From Zasmidium citrigriseum (Eukaryota > Ascomycota > Dothideomycetes > Mycosphaerellales > Mycosphaerellaceae), in NCBI GenBank assembly GCA_002786025.1, contig NHNW01000010.1, forward strand, positions 496,001 through 560,000: a stretch of DNA of 64,000 bases, given 5' to 3'. The notes under the pieces are model-generated. The model was not told the DNA's origin. It did not search any database and was given only the letters and a program-made list of their open reading frames with translations. The translations under genes were made by a program, and so were the position numbers. Shown piece after piece: positions 31,070-41,469 of this stretch; the first letter of the stretch is position 1, and every line of letters starts with the position of its first letter.

Positions 31070-32014
31070 CTACACAGTCGTGCCGGCAAGCTTGGCCAGC
31101 AATCTATCTTCTACGCCATCGAGGATGTATCGGTGATCGATGACTTCGAGGTTCTCAACTTCGTTGTTGAAGATCTTGTCTGGATCTTCCTGGCCGCCCA
31201 TGGGGTTCTGACCCATTTGAGCCTGGGCCATCTGTTGGGTCGCCATTGATGCGGCTGTTCATGCGTTAGCTGGGATAGCGACTGGGGGACAATGTCAAGA
31301 ACTACTCACCATTGTTGTTGCCCAAGATGAAATTGTAGACTGGCTGCAGTCCAAACAAGGTCAAGAAGTACCAACTTAAGCTGGAGACCCATCTGACATC
31401 CAGATCCCGAGTTCCAACACCAGCCTGGAGCATCTGCTTGAACTGGGGTGTAAGGGGGAATGGTAGTTTCACTAAGAGGCCGTCAGCTACCTGCCCGCTC
31501 CAAACGTTTTGTGAAATACTCACTGATGACATATCCGGAGAAGAAGGCGTTGATCCAGCCCATGATCAAGCTCTGCGGCACCATCATGGCTACATTGCCC
31601 TTCATCATGCCCATCATTCCCTCCATCATGGCAGGGTCTGACATCGGATTTGGTCTTCCTTTTCCCCTGTTCTCTGGGTCGGCAAGGAACTTGCCCTCTT
31701 TCGCGCCTTCGATGAAGGCATCTTTCCGTCGCTCAAATGAAGACTTCGAGATCTGCTGGTGGTTCGCGCGAAGGTTCTGGGCCCTCATGAGGGAGCGCTG
31801 TTCGCGGATCTTGGCGAGAGGCTGCTTCTTTGGCATCGTTTGAAGGAGAGTGCTCAAGTAGTGTCGCAGGATACCGGTGAGGATCATGACTACGGTGATG
31901 GGGAGGAGGATCCAGTAGCTGGCGGATGTTAGCATTTGTCGACTCGGATGTTCAGGGCGATTCGTACAAAAGAGCAGGATCCCGATGGATCTGCTGTTCC
32001 ACTGGGCCGGCCAT
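31070..32014 (-). CDS. EMC3: ER membrane protein complex subunit 3
   Basis: Four exons (32014-31968, 31918-31524, 31471-31310, 31254-31070) give 262 residues, the usual EMC3 length. Introns are 31967-31919, 31523-31472 and 31309-31255. EMC3 is an Oxa1-superfamily core subunit of the EMC insertase, which places tail-anchored and multipass proteins in the ER membrane. Seen are the first transmembrane segment (FYWILLPITVVMILTGILR), the cytosolic basic loop, the Met-rich MMEGMMGMMKGNVAMM region, IMGWINAFFSGYVI and KLPFPLTPQFKQMLQ, which is diagnostic. It is head-to-head with the signal peptidase subunit gene. Confidence 0.92.
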
Positions 32015-32266
32015 GGCGAGGATGAACAGCTGGATGCAGCTGATGTGTGTATTTGCTCGTGGATGAGGCAGATGAAGGTCCGTCAGTCAAGGTTCACATG
32101 CGCGGAGCTTGGGAGCGCCAAGCCCGATGCGGCTCAAGCAGTTAATAGGACAACTAGCTTCACTTTCAATCCAGCAACCATTTGTCTTCTGTCACGAACA
32201 TCGCCATGCTATGAACAGTGCAAGAGGAGCTGAATCGAGACGATAATCAAGCAACAAACCAAAAAT
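32015..32266. promoter_or_regulatory. Bidirectional promoter of EMC3 and SPC2
   Basis: Only 252 bases separate the two start codons. Both products are ER membrane translocation or maturation factors, so shared control is plausible but not shown. Confidence 0.5.
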
Positions 32267-32986
32267 ATGGCCGAATCACGCATCTCCCCCTACTCCTTAA
32301 ACGACCTCAAGAACACCACCGACGACGCGCTGGGCAACTACCTCCGTGGACTTGGCTTCGAACAGGACAATTCAAAGCTCGACGTTCGCCTAGCGCTCGG
32401 GTATGTGGCTGTCATCATCGCTGGAGCAACATTCGCTGCCGACTATAAGCTGGGCTGGGAGGCCACGAAGCACTGGACCGCTCTCGCAGTTCTCGTATAC
32501 ACAATCCTGAACTCGGGCCTCACATACTGGATATGGGCGGTTGAGCAAGGCCTCGTGTTTGAAGGCAGCCGGCATGGGATCAAGGTGGGCATAGTGCAAT
32601 GATTTTGGTGGAGCCGCTTGTCCGGATGCTTACTCTCTTGACAGGTCTCGATTGCCTCGAAGACGAAGAAGCACGACCCCACATACTACCTCACTGTGAC
32701 TGTGACCAAGGGAAGTCTGACACCAAGCACGTGGCAAATCAAGGCACCCTTCACAACCTGGTTCACCGCGGACGGCTTCTTCGTCGCGAAGCCGTTCCAA
32801 CAATGGCTGGCAACGAGCATTGAGGCTGTAGGCGATGCGGATTTGAAGAATGCGAATAGAGACGAAAGAGACGAGCTTGCTTCACCCACCGCCAAGGTGA
32901 AGGTTCTTGATCAAGCGGATGGCCAAGCAGACACGACCGGAGCAGACAAGAGCAAAGGCAGCAAGAAGGCGAAGAGGAAGGGTTAG
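32267..32986 (+). CDS. SPC2: Signal peptidase complex subunit 2 (SPC25)
   Basis: Exons 32267-32584 and 32645-32986, with an intron at 32585-32644 (GTGGGC...ACAG, phase 0), give about 219 residues. The protein is a non-catalytic ER subunit of signal peptidase that links it to the Sec61 channel. Seen are the N-terminal conserved stretch (ISPYSLNDLKNTTDDALGNYL), two adjacent transmembrane segments (LGYVAVIIAGATFAADY and WTALAVLVYTILNSGLTYWIW) and the cytosolic part with YYLTVTVTKGS and a Lys-rich end (KGSKKAKRKG). All fit the family. Confidence 0.88.
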
Positions 32987-33813
32987 CAAGGTCGATACCA
33001 TCGAGATAGTGTCTACCGGGCGTTGGGGAAATCAAAAGATTCGACTTCGTGTGAAGCACGGTCGGGGTCAGGCGTTCGACGAATATTTCAAGTCCAGCCT
33101 GGCATGTAACATATTCTCCGAAACCCTGGAACCATCTTTCCCTTCTTGCAAGATGTTTCGATCGAATGAGCATGGAACCAACCTCGGAAAGACTCGATCC
33201 AGGCCTATCGAGTGAGCAAGTGTTGGACTGAAGGAACGCCGGTCAATTGCTTTCCTGCAGCGCAATTCTCAGACACAACTGAGCACATGCAAGCGGGCAG
33301 GCCTGGTAGCCAAAAACCCAACACGAATCGATCTTCGATCACATTTGAAGTGTCGACCGACATACGTATAGCTTCTACAACCCTATGTCGATGTCGGATT
33401 GAGAACTGGATGTCTTAGATCTCATTCTCGAATTATAGTGAATGTTTTGAGGGCTAGCTTTGTAAGTCATGCAACTGAACATATCGAAAGTATAGTGTTC
33501 GAGCCTTTTCGGACCGCATGATCTAGATTCAATGTGTGTAATGAACGATATATTCGGGTCACGTGTGGTACGTGAATCCACCGAAGTTCAAACTTTGTGC
33601 TTGTCACCACCTCGGCTCTAGATCTCTCAACTACATCAACCTTCCATCCTACTCACACACCTAATTTCTGCATTTGCATTTGTTTGTTCTGCAGCGTATC
33701 ACAGAAGCTGCTGCCACGGTCAACTTGCATTTACACGGCGTTTGGTTCTGACTTTGCTCTGTACTTCGGCATTGGCTCTTTGCCTGGACGAACCTCTGGA
33801 GTAACGCATCAAA
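32987..33813. promoter_or_regulatory. Intergenic with an E-box
   Basis: This is the 3' flank of SPC2 and the promoter of the FAH-family gene. A CACGTG lies at 33560-33565, about 250 bases before the ATG. There is no gene. Confidence 0.4.
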
Positions 33814-34818
33814 ATGATCTCTTCCTTGCGTGCGAGGCTACCTCGTAGCTCATGGGCATTCGTACCCCGGCAATGCATGCAGACGCCGATTCAGCGACGG
33901 TGCTACGCAGAGGCCAACGACATCGAGGGCATGCTCCAAGAAAAGTCACTTTGGGAGAAGGTGGATCCATCTATCAGGAAACTGGCCGTCTTCGCAGAGC
34001 ATGCCAGAGCCCACAACTACCAGATCCCGATTCTCTCGAAATCACAACATGGAGCATTCGACCAAGCAAGGGCCTACCGCATTGCTGCCGCCATCCGACA
34101 ACTACGGGAGATGAACGGGGATGTCGTGGCAGGCCGCAAACTAGGCTTTACCAACAAGTCGATCTGGCCAGAATATGGTGTCACCGAAAGCATCTGGTCT
34201 TACATGTACGAAAATACCGTCGTGGATCTACCGGAGAAGGGAGAGATCAGCGAGGGCAAAGTCGTCCTCGCAGACATTAGCCATCTCTCTGCTGTGGAGC
34301 CTCGGATTGAGCCAGAGATTGTGTTTGGACTCAAGAAGGAGATCGACGTAAGCATGAGTGACTTGGAGATCATCGAATGCGTGGACTGGGTTGCTCATGG
34401 GTTCGAGATTGTCATCTCAGTGTTTCCCCATTGGCGATTCACGGCTGCCGATGCCACGGCTGCCTTCGCTCTACATGGCTTGCTTCTTGTTGGTCCACGA
34501 AGCTGGCTTCACAAGCAGGCTTTGCCGCAAGAACAACTTCTGGAGAATCTCAAGAACTTCACTGTGGAGCTTTACCAGAATGGTGAGAAAGTCGACTCTG
34601 GAAAAGGTACCAACGTGCTGGGCAGTCCTGTCAGCGCACTTCGACACCTGGCAGAGATGCTGGCGAAAGACGAAGTCAACAAGCCGTTGGGCGCTGGAGA
34701 AATCGTCACTACTGGTACTTTGACTCGAGCCCTGCCCATCAACAACAACGATCATTGGTCAACAAAGATAGAAGGAATCGATTTGCCAGGCCTGGATGTG
34801 AGCTTCAAAGTACAGTGA
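33814..34818 (+). CDS. FAH-superfamily 2-keto-4-pentenoate hydratase-like enzyme
   Basis: The gene is a single exon of 334 codons. In the family, metal-dependent enzymes hydrate or decarboxylate 2-oxo-dienoates in aromatic compound breakdown. Seen are GRKLGFTNKSIWPEYGV, the metal ligand motif RIEPEIVFGL, the DWVAHGFEIV helix and GAGEIVTTGTLTRALPI near the end, all family hallmarks. The first 30 residues (MISSLRARLPRSSWAFVPRQ) are basic and free of acids, consistent with mitochondrial import. The exact substrate is unknown. It is convergent with the secreted-protein gene. Confidence 0.82.
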   Translation: MISSLRARLPRSSWAFVPRQCMQTPIQRRCYAEANDIEGMLQEKSLWEKVDPSIRKLAVFAEHARAHNYQIPILSKSQHGAFDQARAYRIAAAIRQLREMNGDVVAGRKLGFTNKSIWPEYGVTESIWSYMYENTVVDLPEKGEISEGKVVLADISHLSAVEPRIEPEIVFGLKKEIDVSMSDLEIIECVDWVAHGFEIVISVFPHWRFTAADATAAFALHGLLLVGPRSWLHKQALPQEQLLENLKNFTVELYQNGEKVDSGKGTNVLGSPVSALRHLAEMLAKDEVNKPLGAGEIVTTGTLTRALPINNNDHWSTKIEGIDLPGLDVSFKVQ

Positions 34819-34968
34819 TGGAACTCCAGTGATGGCTTTGACTCAATCACTCACTCGACATCTCGAGAAACTCGACCGAAGGATTAAATCGCCAACCCGC
34901 CAAACAACGTAACAAGTGCAGCCCATCAGCACACCAACGAGATAGCCCGATTGCAGTCCCATTTCGAT

Positions 34969-35726
34969 CTAATACGCATCCGCCTCACGCAAGTCAAACT
35001 CGAGACGGCCGATGCAAAGCTCCCAAGGCTTCCTCTCTTGCGTGTACGCAGTGACTTCCAAAACATTGATACCCTCTCCCCACCCGGGAAAAAAGGCTGG
35101 GAAGTTTCCAACGATCGGATTCACATAACCTTTTTGGCCCCATACTGCAAACACGGTGTAAAGTTTGAGAGCAGTCCCATTCGCAATTCTCCAACCATGG
35201 ATCTCGGCCACAATGAACCGGGGGACAGGTCCGATAGGCTTCAAAGTAATGCCTTTGAAGTCGAAGAACTCAGAGACGTTGTGCGTCTCAGGAAACTCTG
35301 GGTCAAAGGTGATGCGCGCCGGGTTGCCGAACTTGTCGGGAACGGTGAGAATGGCATTGGTGCCTTTGATTGCGCAGTTGGTGTCGTTCTTTGAGATGAC
35401 ATCCTCCTCGACTGCCAGAGAGGTGTTCAGAGCATCCACGCGCAGGAAGTCGAATGGTGCAAGATGGTCGAGATGCTTCTTTGGCTTCTTGGTCATATCG
35501 ATCTCGCCAAACTACCTCCTGGTCTCAGCAGATGTTGAAAACGCCGAACGAGAGAACTTACCGTCATGTTGTAATGCATGTGCGGCTTGGACATTGGCTC
35601 AACGCCATCGACGAACGACTTCTCATCGAAGCTCAGGACTGTTTGGTCGATATATCTCAGCGGAGATGCTGTGCACATCTGGATGCCACAGAAGACGAAC
35701 AAAAGCTGCCATTGAATGGTATGCAT
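34969..35726 (-). CDS. Secreted protein of unknown function
   Basis: Exons 35726-35562 and 35511-34969, with an intron at 35561-35512 (GTAAGT...GTAG, phase 0), give about 235 residues. The N-terminus (MHTIQWQLLFVFCGIQMCTA) is a signal peptide. The mature part has several N-glycosylation sequons (NTS, NVS, NGT), only two cysteines (one in NDTNCAIKG) and aromatic strands (FTVFAVWGQKGYVNP-like). I do not recognise the family. It is probably extracellular or wall-associated. Confidence 0.7.
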
Positions 35727-36370
35727 GATTGACTCGAGGCTCAGACGGCAGTCGTTACTTGAGGATAGCAACAACGACAGAAAGGCGGCGTTCACAGCAG
35801 AAGTTCACATCACCAGCTTGTGCCGCAGAGCAGCATAACAGTTGCCTGCTCGACCCCACTTGCGATTCGTATTGGCAAAGGATTGGGGATGGAGGTAGAG
35901 TTCCAGGCTACTGCGAAGCCCAGCCTTCAATGCCGCTTGATCCTGCTGGCATTTGTATTATTGTGGCCTCAGGTTATAGCGGTGTCCTGCAATTGGCAAT
36001 AGGCACGACCGTTACGAGCATCATGCTGTTTGAAGGACCGGGTGGCGGACTTGCTTCAAAGCTGGATAGCCAGTGAAGGACACATCGGCTTAGTTGATGG
36101 AAGCTTCACAGAATAGGATAACGAGCAATGGATCATTCAATTAGAGGTCGAATACAATGTCATCAATCAGGCTACAAGATAATGGATCGCGAATGATGAT
36201 GAGTGTGATAGCAAGGTCAAAAGTATTTGTATCAGATCGCGACTTCTGCAATCCACGATAAGCTTCGAGGTGAGGTCGTACAGCTTCAGGCAGCTCCAGT
36301 GAATGCCAGGCCACAACTTTCATGTGATTTGATTGATTAGCTTATCTCTCACTCGCCGCCGCCATTCACC
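35727..36370. promoter_or_regulatory. Divergent intergenic region
   Basis: This separates the minus-strand secreted protein from the plus-strand three-exon gene. No repeats or extra genes are supported. Confidence 0.4.
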
Positions 36371-36951
36371 ATGCCCGCCGACCCCGAAGGCGACAGCCAA
36401 ATGGTCTCTTCCCCCGAAGAAGACTCCGACGACGTCAAACGCACCATCACCGCCGCCGCTTCGACCCTCCAATCCCCGCCCGACTCACAACACCGCGAAC
36501 GAGGCATGCCGACGTCGGCCTCCGGTGCGAATTCCAACGGCAAGCGCCCGATTCAGACTATCAGTAACGGGAACGACGACGTAGAAGGTGGGTCATCATA
36601 TGCTTGAGGCTGAATGGTTGATGGGAGGTGTGCTGATTTTGGGGATAGAACTCGCGGCCATGGCCAACGGAAAGGCGAGACAGGACCAGCCGGTCAAGAC
36701 GCATCAACTCAGTGGATACACTTGGACTCGTGCGGAGGATGAGCCGGGCTATTCCTGGACAAATAAGAAGGCTCAGGATGAGTACACCCGCGCCTGGGAG
36801 GGGCTGCAGCACAGGGACGCTATGGTTAAGAGTGAGTCTTGGAGGGAAATGTGATAAGGATACGTGACTGACGCACATAGACCGATATGGCGACCCTTTC
36901 GAGGCTGTTGAGCGCGAGCAGGCCATTCTGGCTAGTCTGAAGCAGCAGTGA
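36371..36951 (+). CDS. Conserved ascomycete protein of unknown function
   Basis: Three exons (36371-36587, 36649-36831, 36881-36951) with introns 36588-36648 and 36832-36880 give about 156 residues. The first third is acidic and Ser/Pro-rich. The conserved core reads SGYTWTRAEDEPGYSW then KKAQDEYTRAWEGL, and after the last intron NRYGDPFEAVEREQAIL. This order recurs in ascomycete proteins I recall only as hypothetical. No membrane or secretion signal is seen. The splice joins restore all three codons cleanly, which supports the model. Confidence 0.75.
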
Positions 36952-37131
36952 ACTGCGAACGAGGCATCACCAGCATCAGCACGAATCGAGGATTGCATGG
37001 CATGGCATGGAGTATAAGGCGAAATGAACACTAGCTCGAGGTTGAGCGAAAGAAGAATATGATACCCAAATGAAGAACCACGAATGCACTGTCTATCAAC
37101 ATCATGAACGAAGGCTGAACACCGCCCTCTT

Positions 37132-38139
37132 TTACACCTCTTCCGCGATGTCCTCGAGGTCATCCAGCTCGCCCAGATCGTCCAGCTCGTCCAGATCGTA
37201 CAGCTCATCCAGCTCATCCATACCGTCCAGACCGCCCATCCTGGAATCCTCTCGATCACGACCGAGCAGCAGTCGACGGTCGTTTTCGACTTCTCCAGAC
37301 TGTTTGCGTCGTTTAACGATGTCAGTCCCTCTTAGCAAGGGGCCCATTAGGCAATCACGATGGCAGGACTGCGCGGCCAAAATGTCGTACACCACTTCTC
37401 CTTTTTGGTCCACGCACCGAAGCATCACCATGACTTGTGCGATGCCGCGCGCACAACCACCCAAGTTCAGCAGGAATAGCAGCTCTTCCTCTGGTGCCCA
37501 GGTGCCGATTTGATGAACGCCGCCAAGGAAACGTACTGAGCCGTCCAGCTGATGTTCGAAGCGATTTTTTGCGAAGTCAATCATCTCGGGCACGAGCTCG
37601 TATTTTGCGTTGCTGTCACCAAAAGCTTTCGCCGATTCACTTGTCCTGAGGAAAGCCTTCGCAGCCAAGCCAGCAATCTTTTCCTCCGTGGGTGCTTCCG
37701 CCGGATTTCGGGCAATGTATTCGAACCTCTCGTAGACATCAGGGTCTCTGATCAGATGTTGCTCCTAAGCTTCCACGAATGGGGTCTTGTTCTTGATCTG
37801 TTCACTCAGGATCTTGCCGTACGCGTTGTGACATTTGCCAAGATTCCTGCTGCTGCACGAGGGGTCATGGCGATGACATGTGGCCGCAGCCAGGCGGTCC
37901 ATTGCGTTGAACATGGCAAAGTCCGTCTCGATGAGGCGTTGTCTTTGGCTGATCGAAAGGACTGGCGCTGCGTTGCTGCTCTCTGACAGCCCTGCGGGCG
38001 CACGCACATTGGCATATGAGTCTGAAACTTCTGTGTTGAGATTGTCCTGGGTGTGGTTTGCACTGTGGCCCGTGGCTGTGGTCCCTGAAGGCTCTTGCTC
38101 GATCATCTGCCGATACGATGGGAGGTCGTGACGTTTCAT
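37132..38139 (-). CDS. Unknown protein split by an in-frame TAG
   Basis: The reading frame from the ATG at 38139 runs 124 codons (MKRHDLPSYRQMIEQEPSG ... NKTPFVEA), meets TAG at 37767-37765, then continues in the same frame (EQHLIRDPDVYERFEY) for about 210 codons to 37132. Both halves look protein-like, so they probably belong together. A weak intron (GTACGG...ATCAG, about 75 bases, phase 2) could remove the stop. Otherwise this is a broken gene, a read-through case or a base error. The C-terminus is a run of short acidic units (DELDELYDLDELDDLGELDD). The family is unknown. Confidence 0.5.
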
Positions 38140-38494
38140 CTCGGAGTCTTTTGTAGTGATCTTTGTGACAAGATGGCATGAGCAAATAATTCACATGGTG
38201 GTTCAGAAAGGATGGAATACTGACGGTCTGCCTTCGCGATTGAATGTCTGCCCTTGAAATGTAGTTTGTGCGAACGAATAGAGAGAATCGAAGGTGATGC
38301 GGGAGGTGAACGATGTCTGCAGTATGATACGATGGTGCTTGTTGAGGACTCACAGTTCTGCGGACCCATGAGGCTGGATATTTGGTTCTGTCTCTGGGAG
38401 TGCTTGCTTCCCTCGCTCTGACTGACTCCTTCTTCACTTGCCAGAGAGGCAAGAGCAGGCCTCATGCGGCAACAACGACAGGGCTCTGCTCTGC
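38140..38494. other. Intergenic, same-strand genes
   Basis: This is the 5' flank of the TAG-split gene and the 3' flank of the SANT-like repeat gene. Nothing further is seen. Confidence 0.4.
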
Positions 38495-39709
38495 TTAGTG
38501 ACGGCCCAATTCAGCCATCTGATCGAACTTGTCACGGATATCATCTGGATGGACACGACGTCCAGTCTTGTCATGGAAGCGACTCGCAACCTTGAGCCAC
38601 GACTGACCAGTGTCCTTCATGATGATCTCCGAGAGTAACTGAAGCTCTCCGAAAGTGAACAGCTCATCCTCCTGCAAGATCCTCCACTCCTCCATCGTGA
38701 ACCTGGCCTCGCTGCGGTGCGAGGGAGCATTACTGGCGGCTTTCTTGGGCTTGGAGTCATCCTTCTTGGGGTTCTCCTTCTCCCTGTCTTTTTCTTTCTT
38801 CTCCTTCTTCCCACCTTCATCTCCGCCCTTGTTCTTGTCCTTCTTTCCACCGTCATCTTTCTTCTTGCCACCATCTTTGCCTCCCTGCTCAGCTTTGATC
38901 TTGTTGATCTCTTCCTTGAGCGCATCGTCTAGCGGCTTGCCCAATTCGTCTGCAATCTTCTTGTAGCCTGTGTTGGACTCAAGCAGCTCTCTGATCTTCT
39001 GCTTGTCCTTCTTGGAGAATCCACCGCCACCACCACCTCCTCCGCCTTCCTTCTTCTCATCCTTTCCCTTGTTGTCGTTTCCACCAATCTCGCCTTTGAG
39101 CTTGTTGAGGTGATCCTTAAGCGGCGTATCCAGAGTACGGCCGAGCTCGGTCGCGATCTTCTTGAAGCCGGTATTCGAGGCCAGAAGCTTCTTGATCTTC
39201 TCATCGTCCTCGGCGCTAAAGTCACCACCGCCTGCGTTTGCATCATTTCCGCCGCTGTCGTTCTTCTGATCACCGCCTGCGGCCGGCTTACCCTCGATCT
39301 CCTTCCAGCGCGACTTGAGCTCGTGCTGGACACGACCCATCTCCTGGGAAATTTCTTTCCAGGACTTGCCACCCTCCTTGAGCTCTCTCAACTTAGCGTC
39401 CTCGTCCGCGGTGAAGGCTCCACCAGCTTCGGCCTTGTCGCCATTGCCATTCTTCCCCTTATCTCCACCATTGTCATTCTTGTTCTTCTTGACGTCCTTG
39501 AAAGTCACCTTCTCGTTATCGTTTGCCACGCTCCCATTCTTGGAGCGGTGGCGCACCATGACCATGTTGCCATGCTTGTCTCTCTTGACATCAGTGTGAA
39601 CACTGGATGGAGGCGCTTTCGCGTTTGGATCTAGAGGCTGCCCGGTGTTAGAATCGATCAACCATGCTTTCAACTTCGGCATGACGAAGCCGTTCATTGG
39701 GGACCACAT
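38495..39709 (-). CDS. Protein with repeated SANT/Myb-like units
   Basis: From MWSPMNGFVMPKLKAW the product is 404 residues. Three helical units follow one another: FTADEDAKLRELKEGGKSW, FSAEDDEKIKKLLASNTGF and FSKKDKQKIRELLESNTGY, each followed by an ..I..ELG-type helix; a fourth, less similar unit (FTMEEWRILQ) closes the protein. The linkers are extreme: a nine-glycine run and a Lys/Asp/Gly-rich region with many KKD and GGK steps. SANT/Myb domains bind DNA or histone tails, but the Trp pattern is incomplete here, so the function is open. The frame is open to an ATG at 40039, and CAG/GTAAGT near 39898 offers an alternative first exon. Confidence 0.65.
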   Translation of the reverse strand: MWSPMNGFVMPKLKAWLIDSNTGQPLDPNAKAPPSSVHTDVKRDKHGNMVMVRHRSKNGSVANDNEKVTFKDVKKNKNDNGGDKGKNGNGDKAEAGGAFTADEDAKLRELKEGGKSWKEISQEMGRVQHELKSRWKEIEGKPAAGGDQKNDSGGNDANAGGGDFSAEDDEKIKKLLASNTGFKKIATELGRTLDTPLKDHLNKLKGEIGGNDNKGKDEKKEGGGGGGGGGFSKKDKQKIRELLESNTGYKKIADELGKPLDDALKEEINKIKAEQGGKDGGKKKDDGGKKDKNKGGDEGGKKEKKEKDREKENPKKDDSKPKKAASNAPSHRSEARFTMEEWRILQEDELFTFGELQLLSEIIMKDTGQSWLKVASRFHDKTGRRVHPDDIRDKFDQMAELGRH

Positions 39710-40725
39710 GGCGACGGCGCCTGGCAGGGGGCGGGACTTGGTATGACAAACTTCCACGTGGTAGACGTGATAGTTCTTGAAGTAGGTGAAGTTTGACGGC
39801 GTGAAAGCGAAAGCCGAAAGACATCGCGGCAAGTGAAGTGAAGAGCGGGGAGCGCATGTGATATCCTTGAAGTGAAGAAAAGTGAAACCGCAACTTACCT
39901 GCTTCCGACTCGAGCCGGTCACGCTCCAGCTTTTGGGAAGGAGCGCATCAATGAGTGAAACCGAGGGCAGCTTTTCCGACGGTGGAATGTTGTCTGCGAA
40001 CACCCCATGTGCAGCGACGTGAGTAGCAAGGCGGCCCATGGTGGCAGTCGAACCGATAATCGACGCGGCGCAGGCAGTGAACTGTTGCTTCTCAGAATGG
40101 AGCGCTGACAGACTTCATATTCAAAGAGGCCGAGATGGTGAATTTTCGTGTACGATGGGCCTCCTTGGTCCTTCGAAGCCTCGAAAGTTGACGACGAGCG
40201 CTGCGACCGAAGAGCATAGGGTTGAAAGTGACTCGCGACTTCAACTCTTGCCCATAGAAGGTTGCCACGGTGACCAGCTGGTTCTCAACTTCTCATGCGA
40301 ATGCAAACGACGGCACAAAGGAAACATCAGGAAATCGTACTTACAGATATTCCATGGTTCAACACGTCGTCACCTTGATCCTTCCAGAGTCTATCTCTTG
40401 CAAAGTGTCAAGTTCGAGGCACATTCGAACTCATGGCCTCCGGATGGCAAAACGATAAGCTCGCGCCGACCGTTCACCCTGCAAGAACGAGTACTCTGCC
40501 ACCCACCGAGACTCGAACTCAACCCAACCAACCACAACACCAGCAAAAAGAGAAACCTCGCGTACCTGTTATGCGCTCTTTTCCTAATAGTGGCTATTCC
40601 TTTTTCCCAAGTACGCGGAGGAAGAGAAAGTTGGTATTCTGAAGAGCGCATTTCAGAATTGTCCCTAGGTGACAGATCGCTAGACCATATCACCCAGCCC
40701 ACCAGTTTTCTCATTTGTTGGTGGC
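39710..40725. other. Upstream region with open frames on both strands
   Basis: The stretch contains the possible 5' exon of the SANT-like gene (ATG at 40039 on the minus strand) and a 236-codon plus-strand ORF (40038-40748). Their ATGs overlap in the palindrome CATG. The plus ORF has no recognisable domain and I do not call it a gene. Confidence 0.35.
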
Positions 40726-41218
40726 TCAGCTTTGCAACGGACTTATAATACTTAGACTAGGCACCCGTTGCCTTGGCGACTTCGGGATTTTGGCGAGGGG
40801 AGGTGCGCATAGCGATAGAAAAGCTTTACTTTGGCTCCCTTCCATTCTTTTCGGAACAGCCTCTTTGGCGATGGAACGCATGTTTTTACAGCCTAAACAG
40901 GCTAATGAATCTTCGCGCACTGTACACTTGGGCATGCTGTCGCTGCACATGGAGTGGATGGCTTTCTCCAAGGTGGTCGCCGGTTCATCGAAGGTGGTCA
41001 CGAATGCGTCAATCTTCATGCAAGTTCCTGCCTGCGGAATGTGACTAGTATCTGAAATAATGGTCAGCTGTACGCACTGGAAGATATTCCTTGATCGTTG
41101 TTTACTACTCACTTGCTGCAATGACATCTTCTCTCACCCTTTCTAGGCGAGGGATCTGGCCAGCACAGAACCAATGCATGATCTCGGGCATGCGTACATG
41201 CTCAATGCAAGGGCTCAT
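40726..41218 (-). CDS. Small cysteine-containing protein of unknown function
   Basis: Exons 41218-41113 and 41051-40726, with an intron at 41112-41052 (GTGAGT, CTGACC branch, TTTCAG, phase 1), give about 143 residues. The sequence MSPCIEHVRMPEIMHWFCAG and later KCTVREDSLACLGCKNMRS place seven cysteines before residue 100, including CLGC. No signal peptide is visible, so a metal-binding intracellular protein is possible. The family is not recognised. The intron signals are strong, which is the main reason for the call. It is divergent from the p24 gene with about 250 bases between starts. Confidence 0.55.
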
Positions 41219-41469
41219 GTGATTGAACGAACATTCACAGAATCATGAAATTGATGAGGAGAACATGTGAAAGACGAAGCGTGTAGGTGAAGTTGGTCTG
41301 CCAAGCCGCTAATATCCTGCCCCTTTGATGAATCTGGGAAGGGCCCTGAACTTTGGAAGTCGCGTTGCGGCCAACTGGAACAAGTGGAATCTCCAGGAAC
41401 TTGCACTGCCAACTACACCACCGCCCGCATCCATTGCGCTCGAATCTTCCATTCGACACTCCGCCCACC

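Noticed and set aside
40380..40530. Two TTCGA-containing segments suggesting a tRNA
   Set aside because: Neither strand gave an acceptor stem or cloverleaf.
40038..40748. 236-codon plus-strand ORF
   Set aside because: No domain, signal or homologous motif, and it spans a promoter and the antisense of neighbouring genes. Kept only as a finding about the shared CATG.
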